A DNA stretch of 64,000 nt from Erythroxylum novogranatense (lineage: Eukaryota > Streptophyta > Magnoliopsida > Malpighiales > Erythroxylaceae): assembly GCA_029891385.1 (NCBI GenBank), contig CM057235.1, forward strand, positions 20,019,120 to 20,083,119. The letters are read 5' to 3'. Numbering within the stretch: the stretch's first letter is position 1; each line of letters starts with the position of its first letter. The position numbers and the translations under genes were made by a program. Under the pieces are notes generated by a model. It was given only the letters and a program-made list of their open reading frames with translations, did no database searches and had not been told where the DNA came from. This document shows positions 51,527 to 61,600 of this stretch, one piece after another.

Positions 51527-51844
51527 TGTTATGAATTAAATGGGAATATTGGGGAAAATGATTGAGAAGGTCAGACGCATAGAAAGGGAGAAGAGTCAGA
51601 AGGGAATCACAGAAACAGAATCAACAAAAAGGAGGGAATAATTTCATTACAGTCGTAAACATGTCTTTGTACGAAGAAAATAGTCGAATATATTGTCCCC
51701 TATCCCTGACAAGTGATAATCCCTTATCCCAAAGTACATGATGTGCTCCCTACATCGGCTACAACCGTTATGCCTCAGTCGCCTCAATGTCCTCTTCTTC
51801 GCTCTTTTCTCCCTCACTCGTCATCGTCTGAATTAACAGTAACA
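51527..51844 (-). repeat. 3' LTR of the chromovirus
   Basis: On minus it reads TGTTACTGTTAATTCAGACG...AATTCATAACA. It pairs with 60374-60691. Confidence 0.9.
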
Positions 51845-52095
51845 ATTCCCTTCCCCTTAACATCCTTGTCAATTAAGTTGATCTCCGGGAATCGCCGTTG
51901 AAGGTCGAGGACATATTCCCACATTGCATCCGCCTTCTCCCCATCGGACCATTGAATGAGCCATTGTGTAATGGCCCAGTTATTTCGCTTAGTAATCTGG
52001 TGATCCAGGATGGCCACTGGAATTCATTCGACATCTGTTAGGAATTCTGGTAAAGTCGTAGTCATTTGAGGCAAGTTCGTGTGAGCCTTCTTGAG
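51814..52095 (-). pseudogene. Chromodomain at the end of pol
   Basis: The frame includes AILDHQITKRNNWAITQWLIQW, then WSDGEKADAMWEYVLDLQRRFPE. This resembles the chromovirus chromodomain with its W-x(n)-W(E) core; the usual Glu is replaced by Met-Trp-Glu-Tyr. The domain targets integration to marked chromatin. The frame reads through the PPT and stops 31 bases inside the 3' LTR. A break near 52020-52095 separates it from integrase. Confidence 0.65.
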
Positions 52096-53330
52096 CTACG
52101 ACACATGAAACACCATATGGATCGATGTATGGGCCGGTAAGTCTAATCTATATGCCACCTTCCCCACCCTCTGAACCACACAATAGGGACCATAATACAA
52201 CGGTGATAACTTCTGATTGCTATGTTGTCGCAGGGAACATTGTTTATATGGTTGCAGCTTCAATAAAACGTAATCCCCCACTTGGAACTCTCGCTCTGAT
52301 CTCTTATCATCCGCGTATTGCTTCATCTGGTTCTGGGCCCTTTGTAAGTGGAATCGAGTAAGATTCAACATCACTTCCCGATTCTGTAAAACTCTGTCGG
52401 CCTCCATAACCTTTGAATCTCTGGCGACATATGGAGTGTACACCGGCATGAGATATCCATATAAAATTTCAAATGGAGTCGAATTGATTGCAGTCTTATG
52501 AGTTGTTTTGTACCACCATTCTGTCAACGCAAGCCACTCCCCCCATTTCTGCGGTGTCTCATTACAGAAGCAACGTAGATAGGTTTCCAAGATCTTATTC
52601 ACCGCCTCTATTTGACCATCCGATTGAGGATGGTACGTCGTAGACAACTTCAACTTGACCCCCCTGTAATTTTAATAATTCCTAACAAAATTTACTTAAA
52701 AACACAGGATCCCGATCACTGATGATAGCTTCCGACATCCCATGTAACTTAAAAACTTGATTAAGAAATAGTTCGGCCACATCGTGAGCAGAATAAGGAT
52801 GCTTAAGTGAATTGAAGTGTGCATACTTGGTAAATCGATCAACAACCACCAATATCATTGATTTCCCTTTTGATTGCGGCAGCCCCTCCACAAAATCCAT
52901 ACTGATTTCCTTCCAGCTTCTGGCGGGTACTCGAATAGGTTGCAGAAGCCCCGGGTAGGCGGCATTGTCGAATTTGTTTCGTTGACAGACCATGCACTCT
53001 TGAACATAATTGCATACATCCCTATCCATGCCCTTCCAAAAGAATAGAGTCTGCAATTTTTTTGTAGTTGCCACTGCTCCCGCGTGCTCACCCATGGCGT
53101 CGTCGTAGCTAATACTGATAATCTGTTGTCGGAGGTGAGGATTACGGCCGACCACCATCCTTCCCTTCCACCTTAACAACCCCTCCTTCCATTCATAGGC
53201 ACTAGACGAGCCTTTACCCCCTTCCAATTGTTGAATTAATTCACGCATATCCCCATCTTCTTGCCAGCTTTTCTTAATCTCTTCCAATAGCTCGTTGTGT
53301 ACTTGCGATATGGACATTGAAAACATTTCA
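52096..53330 (-). pseudogene. Integrase of the chromovirus
   Basis: The zinc-binding part has GEHAGAVATTKKL and CNYVQECMVCQRNK. The core has SMDFVEGLPQSKG, then ISDRDPVFLS, and QSDGQIEAVN with the final Glu of the D,D,E triad. The C-terminal part has YGPYCVVQRVGKVAYRLDLP and HMVFHVS. A stop at 52682 and a frameshift just after it split the core between the second Asp and the Glu. Confidence 0.85.
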
Positions 53331-53747
53331 GCACTAGTTATGCGAGAGAGAGAGTAGGTCGCCACGTTTTCCTTGTCACTTCGGTATTGAACTTCGAAAT
53401 CGTATCCCAGCAGCTTCAACAACCAAGATTGCTGGAAAGGAGTGGATAATCGCTGATCCAATAAATACTTAAGACTACAGTGGTTTGCTCGAACAATGAA
53501 TGGCCGAGAGGTTAAATAGTGATGCCATTGTTTGATGGATTTCACCACCGCAAGGAACTCCTTCTCGTACGTAGATAAGCCCATATGTCCTTGCACCAAT
53601 GCCTTACTCAGGTAAGCTATGGGATGGCCCTCTTGTTGGAGGGCAACGCCGATCCCTTGGCCACAAGCGTTGGCTTCAACTATAAATGGCTTTGAAAAGT
53701 CCAGTAAAGCCAACATCAGCGCTGTCGTAATAGCTTCCTTATAAGTT
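53331..53747 (-). pseudogene. RNase H of the chromovirus, active site lost
   Basis: Open from 53716. Typical segments are HPIAYLSKALVQGHMGLSTYEKEFLAVV and SLKYLLDQRLSTPFQQSWLLKL. The usual TDAS is EANA, and the usual TDH before SLKYL is ANH, so two acidic active-site positions have become Asn. The usual ADALSR is ATYSLSR, losing a third Asp. Asp to Asn needs a single G to A change. Confidence 0.8.
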
Positions 53748-54583
53748 TCAAATGCACTCTGCGCCTCTCGGGTCCAGCTCCAATTTTACCGCATGCTCCT
53801 TCTTCAATAACTCCGTCAATGGCTTCACCATCGTCCCATAATTTTTAATAAACTGTCGATAGTATCCCGTTATACCCAGGAAACCCCGCAACTCCTTTGT
53901 GCTTTGCGGTACCGACCACTCTACAATCGTACGAACCTTCCACAAATCAGTCGCCACCCCTGCTTTCAAGATGGTATAGCCCAAATAATCCACCTGACGA
54001 GCCCCGAACACGCATTTATTCCCATTCAAAAAAAGCTGATTATCCAATAATATTTGTAAGGCTGACGACAAATGCTCTATGTGAGCTATCAATGAGGGAC
54101 TGTAAACCAGTATATCGTCAAAGAAGATGAGAGTGAATCGACAAAGGTATGACCTGAATAATTCGTTCATCAATCATTGAAACGTCGATGGGGCGTTTGT
54201 CAGATCGAAGGGCATTACCAAGAACTCATAATGCCCTTCGTGTGTCCTAAATTTTGTCTTGGATATGTCGTCGGGTTGCATTCGGATCTGATGGTAACCT
54301 GAGCGTAGATCCAGCTTCGAAAACCAGCCAGCTCCGTTTAATTCATCCAATAATTCTTTGATTAATGGAATCAGGAATTTGTCTTTAACGGTGAAACTGT
54401 TCAACTCTCTATAATCAACGCATATTCTCCACGAGTTGTCCTTCTTCTTCACCAAGACCACCGGTGAGGCGTACTGGCTGTAACTATGTCGGATGAACCC
54501 CTATTGAATTAATTTCTTCACTTCCTACTCGATGACGTTCTTCTGTGCTCCCGAATAACGGTAGGGCGGACATTAATCGTATC
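53748..54583 (-). pseudogene. Reverse transcriptase of the chromovirus
   Basis: Read on minus from the solo-LTR insertion site: [20 protein letters not shown], then [37 protein letters not shown] and the catalytic FFDDILVYS. After that come YLGYTILKAGV and KELRGFLGITGYYRQFI. The FDD carries both catalytic Asp residues. A stop at 54174-54176 lies in the FQRLMNE position (probably CGA to TGA), and a frameshift near 53755 separates RNase H. Confidence 0.88.
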
Positions 54584-57500
54584 TGTAACATCCCACCCTC
54601 AATTAGAAGGGTAGAATAGTAAATTGGCCTAGGATGTGCTAGATTGGGATTTCATAGGATTGTTCATGTAGAATAGGATTGGTACATAGTCACATTTGTG
54701 CACATGAAATTACTAGACATGCATACATGACATTCCCAGTTTGCGTGCCTAAGACAATTTCATTGGGATTAACATGATTTTTGGGTTTGAAAAATTATTC
54801 TGAGTGTGCCATTGAGTGTTTTATATTTTAAGGGATTTTTAGGAATTTTTTTAAAATTTTCCAGAGAAAATTTTCGGACCGGACAAATTGCCAAGTGGCG
54901 AACCGGTTGATTTTCGGTAACGAAAATTTCTATCCAATGACACTGCATTATTGGGTATATTATTTTGGGATTGAAATTTGGGCCATTGGAATTGAAGGGG
55001 TCAAAGATTCATTTCATTAGGGTTTAATAAAAAGTTTTTTTGTCTTTTTCTTTAAAATGTCAAGTGTCTACCTCATTAATTAAATTTGTCTTATATTAGT
55101 CATCACCCACGACTTTTCTCTTTGGCATATAAACAAACAAACTCCTTTGGAAAGCCAATCTTCTCCTTCATCCGTAGCCTCCTTTCCCTTCCTCATTTAA
55201 ATTAGTTTCTTCTTTTCCCATACAAGAACTTCTTCTTGCTTCTTCTTTATGCTCACCCAAGACCAAGCTTAAGCCTTGAGTGGATGATGATGTTGTGGGT
55301 GGAAAGTGAAGTAAGAAAGTGAAGTGATTGGAGAGTGGGAAAGAGTGGAAGCTTGAATTGGTAAGTGATTAAGTTAAGTTTTAATTATGCTTTGATTATG
55401 TAGTTGATGAATCATGATTGTTAGATGCATTAAATGGGACTTTTAGTGCATTTATTATGATTATTGATGCTTTAATTTGATGAAAGTTATAGGTGGAATT
55501 GTTGGGTATAAATGTATGGTGTGTTAGGATAATGAATGACTATGGTTGAATTTGGTTTTAGCTTGATTTTGATTGATTATTGATGATTATTCTTGCATGG
55601 AAATGAAGAGGTTAGGGCTGCCAACTTGAGATGGTTACTCCTAGTGAATGTATGAATGATATAGGGACTGATTTTGTGTCCAATTGAGATGCTTATGGTA
55701 GTAGAATTTGAATTGGCATGATAGGAAGTGTAAGTTGAAGATGAAAGCTGGAAAATGGATTTTGACCCACTGCACTGTTTTGTGCATAACTAATTGTGTG
55801 GTTATGAAAATGAGGTGAGGTTTGTGCCCAATGAAACTTTGGTTTTTTGGCTACAGTTTTGTGTGAAATAGGTGTTGTCTAATTTTTGTCTTAAGAGGGT
55901 GAATTTTAGCATGGAAAGTTACTGCTGATGGCTTGAATGAACAGTAACCGAACCACATAACCTAGAGTTTTGATGATTTTTCTACATTAATTGAAAAGGA
56001 ATTAGGGAAAATGGTTTAAATGAAAGTTGAAGCCTGTATTGTTAGCTTTCCAATTCCACTGATTTTGCAATTTTTCGATATGTATGTTGGGAGTTATGAA
56101 CTGTTAACTATTGACTGATTTTGTGCATTGAGTGAAACCTAGTTGAAATGGCAGATTTGATGCACATTCTGATTAGTAGCAATTTTAAGAATTTTTGTGA
56201 ATTGAATTGGCTTGAGTGGTCTACTGGAGAGTTGTAGAGGACATATTTATCTTGAAAATGGTATCTTGCATGTAATTTTTTCAGATCATATGTGGGAGTT
56301 ATGAATTTTCAAAAACTAAACCTACATTAGATTTCTCACTGCTTCCCTGATTAGTACATTGTTTGGCAGATTTGAAATTGTTAGAGGTTGAATTGGAATT
56401 TGGGTTCTTCATGAAAATTGAAGTTTGAGATCTTATATTTTCAGGGATATAAAGTAGTGATTTGTTTGACATTTGTGCTAGGAGATATACTGGTTGGACA
56501 TTTACTGCTCAGATTGGGACAGTTTAGTAGACAGATGCTTCGGTGAATTATTTGACCTAGTTAGTAAACGAATTGGGATTTCGGTTATTGATGAAAGTTT
56601 TAGATAACATTGTGATCTTGATGAGCATATTTATTGTGTAATTTTTTACTGAAGAAAATGAAAGTTACTGAATTTACAAGATACTGTACATTGTTGAGTG
56701 ACTTTGAGTGAGCAGTAGCTTTCATGGGATTTTTGACACCCTTAGGGGTGGAATTAATTTGAATGGTCTAAATGAAACTTATAGAGGTTTTCATGATCTT
56801 TCCAATGAGATATGGTTTATAATTTTCTGAATTGTGTGCAAAGAGTTATGGCTGTTGGAAGTTTGGTTGGAAATCAGGAAAAAAAAAGGAAATAAGGGTT
56901 ATATATATATAGATATTAATTGTTTAATGTGAATTTTGGTTTCTTTCGTGAATAACTTTTCCATCCGACGTCCGATTGACCTGATTCTTGAGGCATCGGA
57001 TTCATTGATTATTTAATTTCATTTTTGAGAAATTGGGGATTTGTGGACGGAAAATTGACGTGAGCCCGGGTAACGAAGCCTTTACTCACTGTTTTATTTA
57101 ATTGGGGACCTATACAGGACCAAATTGAGCGTCGTCAGCGCCATTGGATTTCAAATTTTTAAACGAATTTTTCTAATAGAAAAAAAATGGGATTAGGGCC
57201 GGGAATATCATGAACATGCATTTTACACTTACATGTGCATCATTACTAGTTCGGATTGAACAATTAGTGATCGTTTTATTCTCTGATGCTTATAAAGGCC
57301 CAACTGGAGCGTCGATCGACCGACGTAGCAGAGACTTCCCGGCATTAGCTCGGAAGTAATAAGTGAGTAACCTAGTTGGTTCCTCAGCCTTTATGTGTTT
57401 AATATTATATGCATTAATGCCATGCGGAGATAATGGATGGATATATGTGTGTCTGATTTGATTGATTTCGGACCATGGGTGTCTAAAATATTGAATATGT

Positions 57501-58539
57501 GATATTGAAGTGCTATTTTGTGTAAATGGCCATGAATGCGTAAATGAAATAAAGTGTAAATGTATAGAAGCGAATTTCGTGCTTTTACTGCATTAATCGA
57601 CTATCAGATGAAATCGGAATTGCAATCGGGCTTTTATAGCCATATATCAGAATTATCGAACATCGCATTGCATGCATAAATGCATAATCAGATAATAGAT
57701 ATGTGCCCCAAGTTGCTAATGCCACTGATTGAGCCTCGAGCTCTAATATTGTACTGACCGGGCCTCGAGTCCGAGGGGAGAAATCCCTGACGCGTCCCCC
57801 ACTGAACACTGACTGAGCACTTGGGCACAACACTGAATAACTGGAAAAGAGTCACATATGCATTCAAATTTCATGATTGACTGATTTGTGACGATGACTG
57901 ATTATGTGATGGCATGATTTACTGTGAATTGCGAAATGATACTGCAAATTGTTACATGTTACTGTAAAATTGTTATCACTGTAAACTGTTATATAATACT
58001 GTAAATGGTTATATGATACTGCTAATTGAATATTACTGTGTTATGTTGTACGCAATATGCGTAATGCATGCGTTGGGTGGACCATCGATGATGGTTTCTC
58101 ATTGAGTTCACAAACTCACCCAACATTGCAATTATTTTTCAGGTATTGAAGAGTACCCCGTTAGTGGAACGGAAGTATGATTACTGCAAGAGTGTCGGTG
58201 TTTGAAGTCGGGATCAGTTCACGTCTGCATTTGTGTCATTCTGAATTATGTGTAAATTTATATTCCGCAAAAATAATACTGAATTGTTTGAGGGCCCTAA
58301 TTGATAAATATTGTTTTGAAATGTGATCTTTGGTAAAGTGTATGACCGAAAAGGGTTTTCGTATCACGGGCCCGAATCGTTTATTATTTTCGCGCACTCG
58401 ACTGTTTTCAAAAAATATATATATATATATATACTGAGTTTTAACCGACCGACTGGTGTAGTACGCCACCCTCGCGGGGTACGGACTCGGATATCACCAT
58501 CGATGTTGGGTTCGGGTCTTGCGGGAGTGGGGTGTTACA
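54584..58539 (+). repeat. Solo gypsy-type LTR (3.96 kb) inside chromovirus pol
   Basis: It starts TGTAACATCCCACCC and ends GGGGTGTTACA. The target duplication is gtatc/gtatt (4 of 5 bases). On either side the pol frame resumes: ...HQIVLKEGVN before and INVRPYRY after. No PBS, PPT or coding domain is inside. It shares layout with the LTR at 4192-7074 (for example gtgagtaacctagttggttcctca and catcgatgatggt), so it is a longer relative of that LTR. Confidence 0.85.
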
Positions 58540-58544
58540 GTATT

Positions 58545-58838
58545 GACCCCCTCCTTAAGTACAATCTGGTGATTAAAGGGACGATCCGGGGGCAGTGTTG
58601 TCGGCTCCTGAAACACTTCTGCGAAGTTGGCCAGTAGTACATGAAGTTCATCAAATGCACTTCCCTGCTCCTCCGTCAATCTCATCTGCTGAAATTGATA
58701 TTCGAGTGGAGTCGAAAGATGGATCATCAGCAACTGACCCTCCACCGCCCCTTGCATCACCTTATGGAAATCCTTGCTTGATACGACTCGAGGTCTGCCG
58801 TCCGGTCCCCTTGAAGCTTGACCATCCGTCCTTCCCAT
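58545..58838 (-). pseudogene. Pol segment between protease and RT
   Basis: The minus frame shows LTEEQGSAFDELHVLLANF, then VFQEPTTLPPDRPFNHQI and VLKEGVN, the linker before RT in Ty3-gypsy Pol. It ends at the solo-LTR insertion and continues at 54583. Confidence 0.8.
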
Positions 58839-59420
58839 GTAAACTTCATAGTGCGAGTGCGAAAGTTACACAAAGCGTCTTCCAATCCCACCAACCATTG
58901 AACCCCCAGCACAACATCACAACCTCCCAACGTGAGCACCAACGCCTCCATGCAAAATGGCACCCCTTGCATTGTCCATTCGAAATTGTGGCACCGCTGT
59001 GTACATTGGAACTGTAAACCGCCACCCACCATAATGGTTACCGGAGGTATGTCTTGGAGCTCACATGTCCCATTTTTTATCACCGCCACATCGACAAAAT
59101 TGTGAGTGCTTCCGTTGTCAATTAATATGTGAATCTAGCGGCGTTGATGAACTCCAACGAGTCGCATTTGTCTGAACTCCGACTCCCCTGAAAAACTTGT
59201 CATTGCTAGCAACGAGAACGTAGGAACTTCCTCAATTACTTCTACATTTTCTGGACTCTCATCTCCCCCACCTTCGACCTCCTTGTCACCCAGCTCCTCT
59301 GAGACATAGAAATATTTCAGCTGCCGCTTGCTACACTTGTGGCCGATAGTGTATTTTTCGTGCACCAGAAACATAATCCTTTGGCCCGCTTGTCATCGAA
59401 GTCTCTGCTACTCATTTCCC
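58757..59420 (-). pseudogene. Zinc-knuckle end of gag and aspartic protease
   Basis: A frame near 59360 holds LCFWC...KYTIGHKC, the Cys/His knuckle. Acidic linker 59374-59135 follows. A retropepsin-like stretch (ILIDNGSTHNFVD) is present near 59110; the family usually has D-S/T-G, so the N for S is a difference. After it 59089-58757 reads TIMVGGGLQFQC and GCDVVLGVQWL, the family pattern. A stop at 59135 splits it. Confidence 0.75.
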
Positions 59421-59589
59421 TGGACAGGGCTCTTCCCACAGGTGAGCGAAATGCCGACGCTGGTGTTGGTAAGAGTCCGTCTGAGGTAGTACCACTACGA
59501 GCAGGCATGGAGGGCATCTCCTTGCTCCCCTGCAACGCTCTATAGGCTGCAGGACGATTCATTATGGGATGACCTGTCGCTGTGAGAAT

Positions 59590-60336
59590 GACCTCTTATT
59601 TCCGGGCCAGTCTATAGGCCTGGTGGAGTGACTGAGGCTCATGAAGTTTCACAGCTACCCCGATCTCAGGCTTCAGACCCTTCACAAAGAAAGCCACCAA
59701 ATACTCCTTTGTCAGTGCCAGCCTGTTCGAACAATGATCGAACTGAGCGCAGTATTCCAAGACCGTGCCCATGTGCTTCAGCTCCTTAAAGTCTCCGAAT
59801 GGATCGTCAAACATTTCGGCATCAAAGCGCTGCTTCAGGGCCTTAGTAAACTCACTCCACTCTACCACCTCCGTATTAGATCGATTCTGACTGAACAGTC
59901 GGTACCATTCTTGCGTTTTCTCATCCAAATGCAAAATAGCAACGTTTACCCTCATGTTATCCTGTGTTTCATCAATGTGGAAAAACTGTTCACAGCGGTA
60001 TACCCACGCCTTGATATTATTCCCATCAAACGTCGGAAACTCAATCCTACCCACTCTGGCGAATCCTCCAGCTCCCTCCTGCCTCTATTGGGTTGGGTCC
60101 ATCCTCCCCAAAAGGCCTGAAACACTACTGCCCTCCCCTTGTTTTGACCCTTTTGGTAAGTTAGTAGATCGTAATTATCCCATGTCACATTCCAGTTTCT
60201 CCATTTCTGATAACACCTTTTCATTTCACTCTTATAGCTCCCGGAGTAGTTTTTCCTGCCTACCTTGTGCTTCCATAAGCACCTTCAGGGTCTCCTCCAA
60301 CCTACGGAAGTCTGCTCCTTGTGTTCCTTCAGCCAT
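59590..60336 (-). pseudogene. Gag of the chromovirus
   Basis: Start ATG at 60336 (MAEGTQGADFRRLEETLKV), 23 bases after the PBS, with a stop about 100 bases later. The main open part (60054-59596) has IEFPTFDGNNIKAWVYRCEQFF, EWYRLFSQ, FTKALKQRFDAEMFDDPFGDF and LVAFFVKGLKPEI, the standard gypsy capsid pattern. It stops at 59596. Confidence 0.85.
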
Positions 60337-60358
60337 GAATAAATTGTCAGGTTCGATT

Positions 60359-60370
60359 GCTCTGATACCA
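60359..60370 (-). other. Primer binding site (tRNA-Met)
   Basis: On minus TGGTATCAGAGC, perfect for the plant initiator tRNA-Met type, three bases after the 5' LTR end. Confidence 0.9.
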
Positions 60371-60373
60371 AAT

Positions 60374-60691
60374 TGTTATGAATTAAATGGGAATATTGGG
60401 GAAAATGATTGAGAAGGTCAGACGCACAGAAAGGGAGGAGAGTCAGAAGGGAATCACAGAAAGAGAATCAACAGAAAGGAGGGAATAATTTCATTACAGT
60501 CGTAAACATGTCTTTGTACGAAGAAAACAGTCGAATATATTGTCCCCTATCCCCGACAAGTGATAATCCCCTATCCCCGAGTACATGATATGTTCCCTAC
60601 ATCTTTTACAACCGTTACGCCTCAGTCGCCTCGATGTCCTCTTCTTCGCTCTTATCTCCCTCACTCGTCATCGTCTGAATTAACAGTAACA
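60374..60691 (-). repeat. 5' LTR of the chromovirus
   Basis: The partner of 51527-51844; its right flank is the duplication cttcc. Confidence 0.9.
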
Positions 60692-60696
60692 CTTCC

Positions 60697-61600
60697 TAAC
60701 TCTATCGCCTGCCAACACTCTTAGTGTTGAGCTTGGTATCTCTTCTCCCTTCTTTATTTTGTTGTTTCAGTTTACTGATAACTTTTTTCATCTTGTTATC
60801 AAACATTTTTTAGAAAAAAGGTGAAGGATCTTTTTAATTATTTCTACCAATTTCGTAACAGGTTGAGCCTATCCCTTTTTGAAGCAGTCAAAATTTGCTC
60901 CCCTGGAAGTAAGACTCCCTTCCTTCTCCAGAAAAAAAAAAGAACACTATCTCTCTCCCTCTGCCTGGCTCTTTCCCAACATCCATTCTCACTTGTAATT
61001 TTTTGGCCAGCTCATCCAGTGCACTTAACAATTCCAAGCTTAACACTTTTTTATCCATTTCCATTGTCCTAACTTATCTCCAATGTCTGTCTTCACATAG
61101 ATTGTAAGGGGTATTACTTGTTCCAAGAAAATATATATGCTAAGGAATCACTTAACAGAAATAAAACCTATGTTAATAATTCTTTTAAAAACAAAACAAA
61201 CAAAAGATAAATGCAAGAAGTTACAATTCTTAAAGAATCAGTGGAGCATCATAACCGATCACCCACTCCACTATATCGTACATATATTCATTGCGTTTTC
61301 TAATCGAATTAAAGTTTCTCTACTAACATTCTCTAATCATGTGATATATCTCTTAACAGCCTTGGTTTATAAAAAAAGTATAATTTCTTAATCATGTATG
61401 TGGCTCTAATCAAGCATTTTAAAGCAAAGTGATTTAGGATAAACTAAAGAACTTCCATTTCTCTATTAACTCTCGTTGGCTAATCCTAAAGGATTTTAAT
61501 TGCACATTGTATAACTTTGTGGCAAAAGGGAATATGTGTTTAAAGAACTTTAATGAAGACTTTAGGGATCGTGTGAAATAAATTGAAACCATATATTTAA
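60697..61600. other. Intergenic DNA, nothing recognised
   Basis: Rich in pyrimidine runs (60945-61080). Short frames at 60821-61072 and 61137-61391 have no recognisable features. Confidence 0.4.

Larger units (their letters stand above)
51527..60691 (-). mobile_element. Reina-like Ty3-gypsy chromovirus with nested solo LTR
   Basis: Perfect duplication cttcc at 51522-51526 and 60692-60696. LTRs of 318 bases are 51527-51844 (3') and 60374-60691 (5'); by hand count they differ at about 17 positions, mostly transitions. PBS is 60359-60370 and PPT 51845-51858. Gag, protease, RT, RNase H, integrase and a chromodomain follow in Ty3-gypsy order. Without the insertion the element is about 5.2 kb; short LTRs and this size fit the Reina clade. 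Several stops and frameshifts make it non-autonomous now. Confidence 0.85.

Noticed and set aside
59641..60412. Long + frames opposite the chromovirus gag
   Set aside because: Antisense shadows of Gag with no domain of their own.
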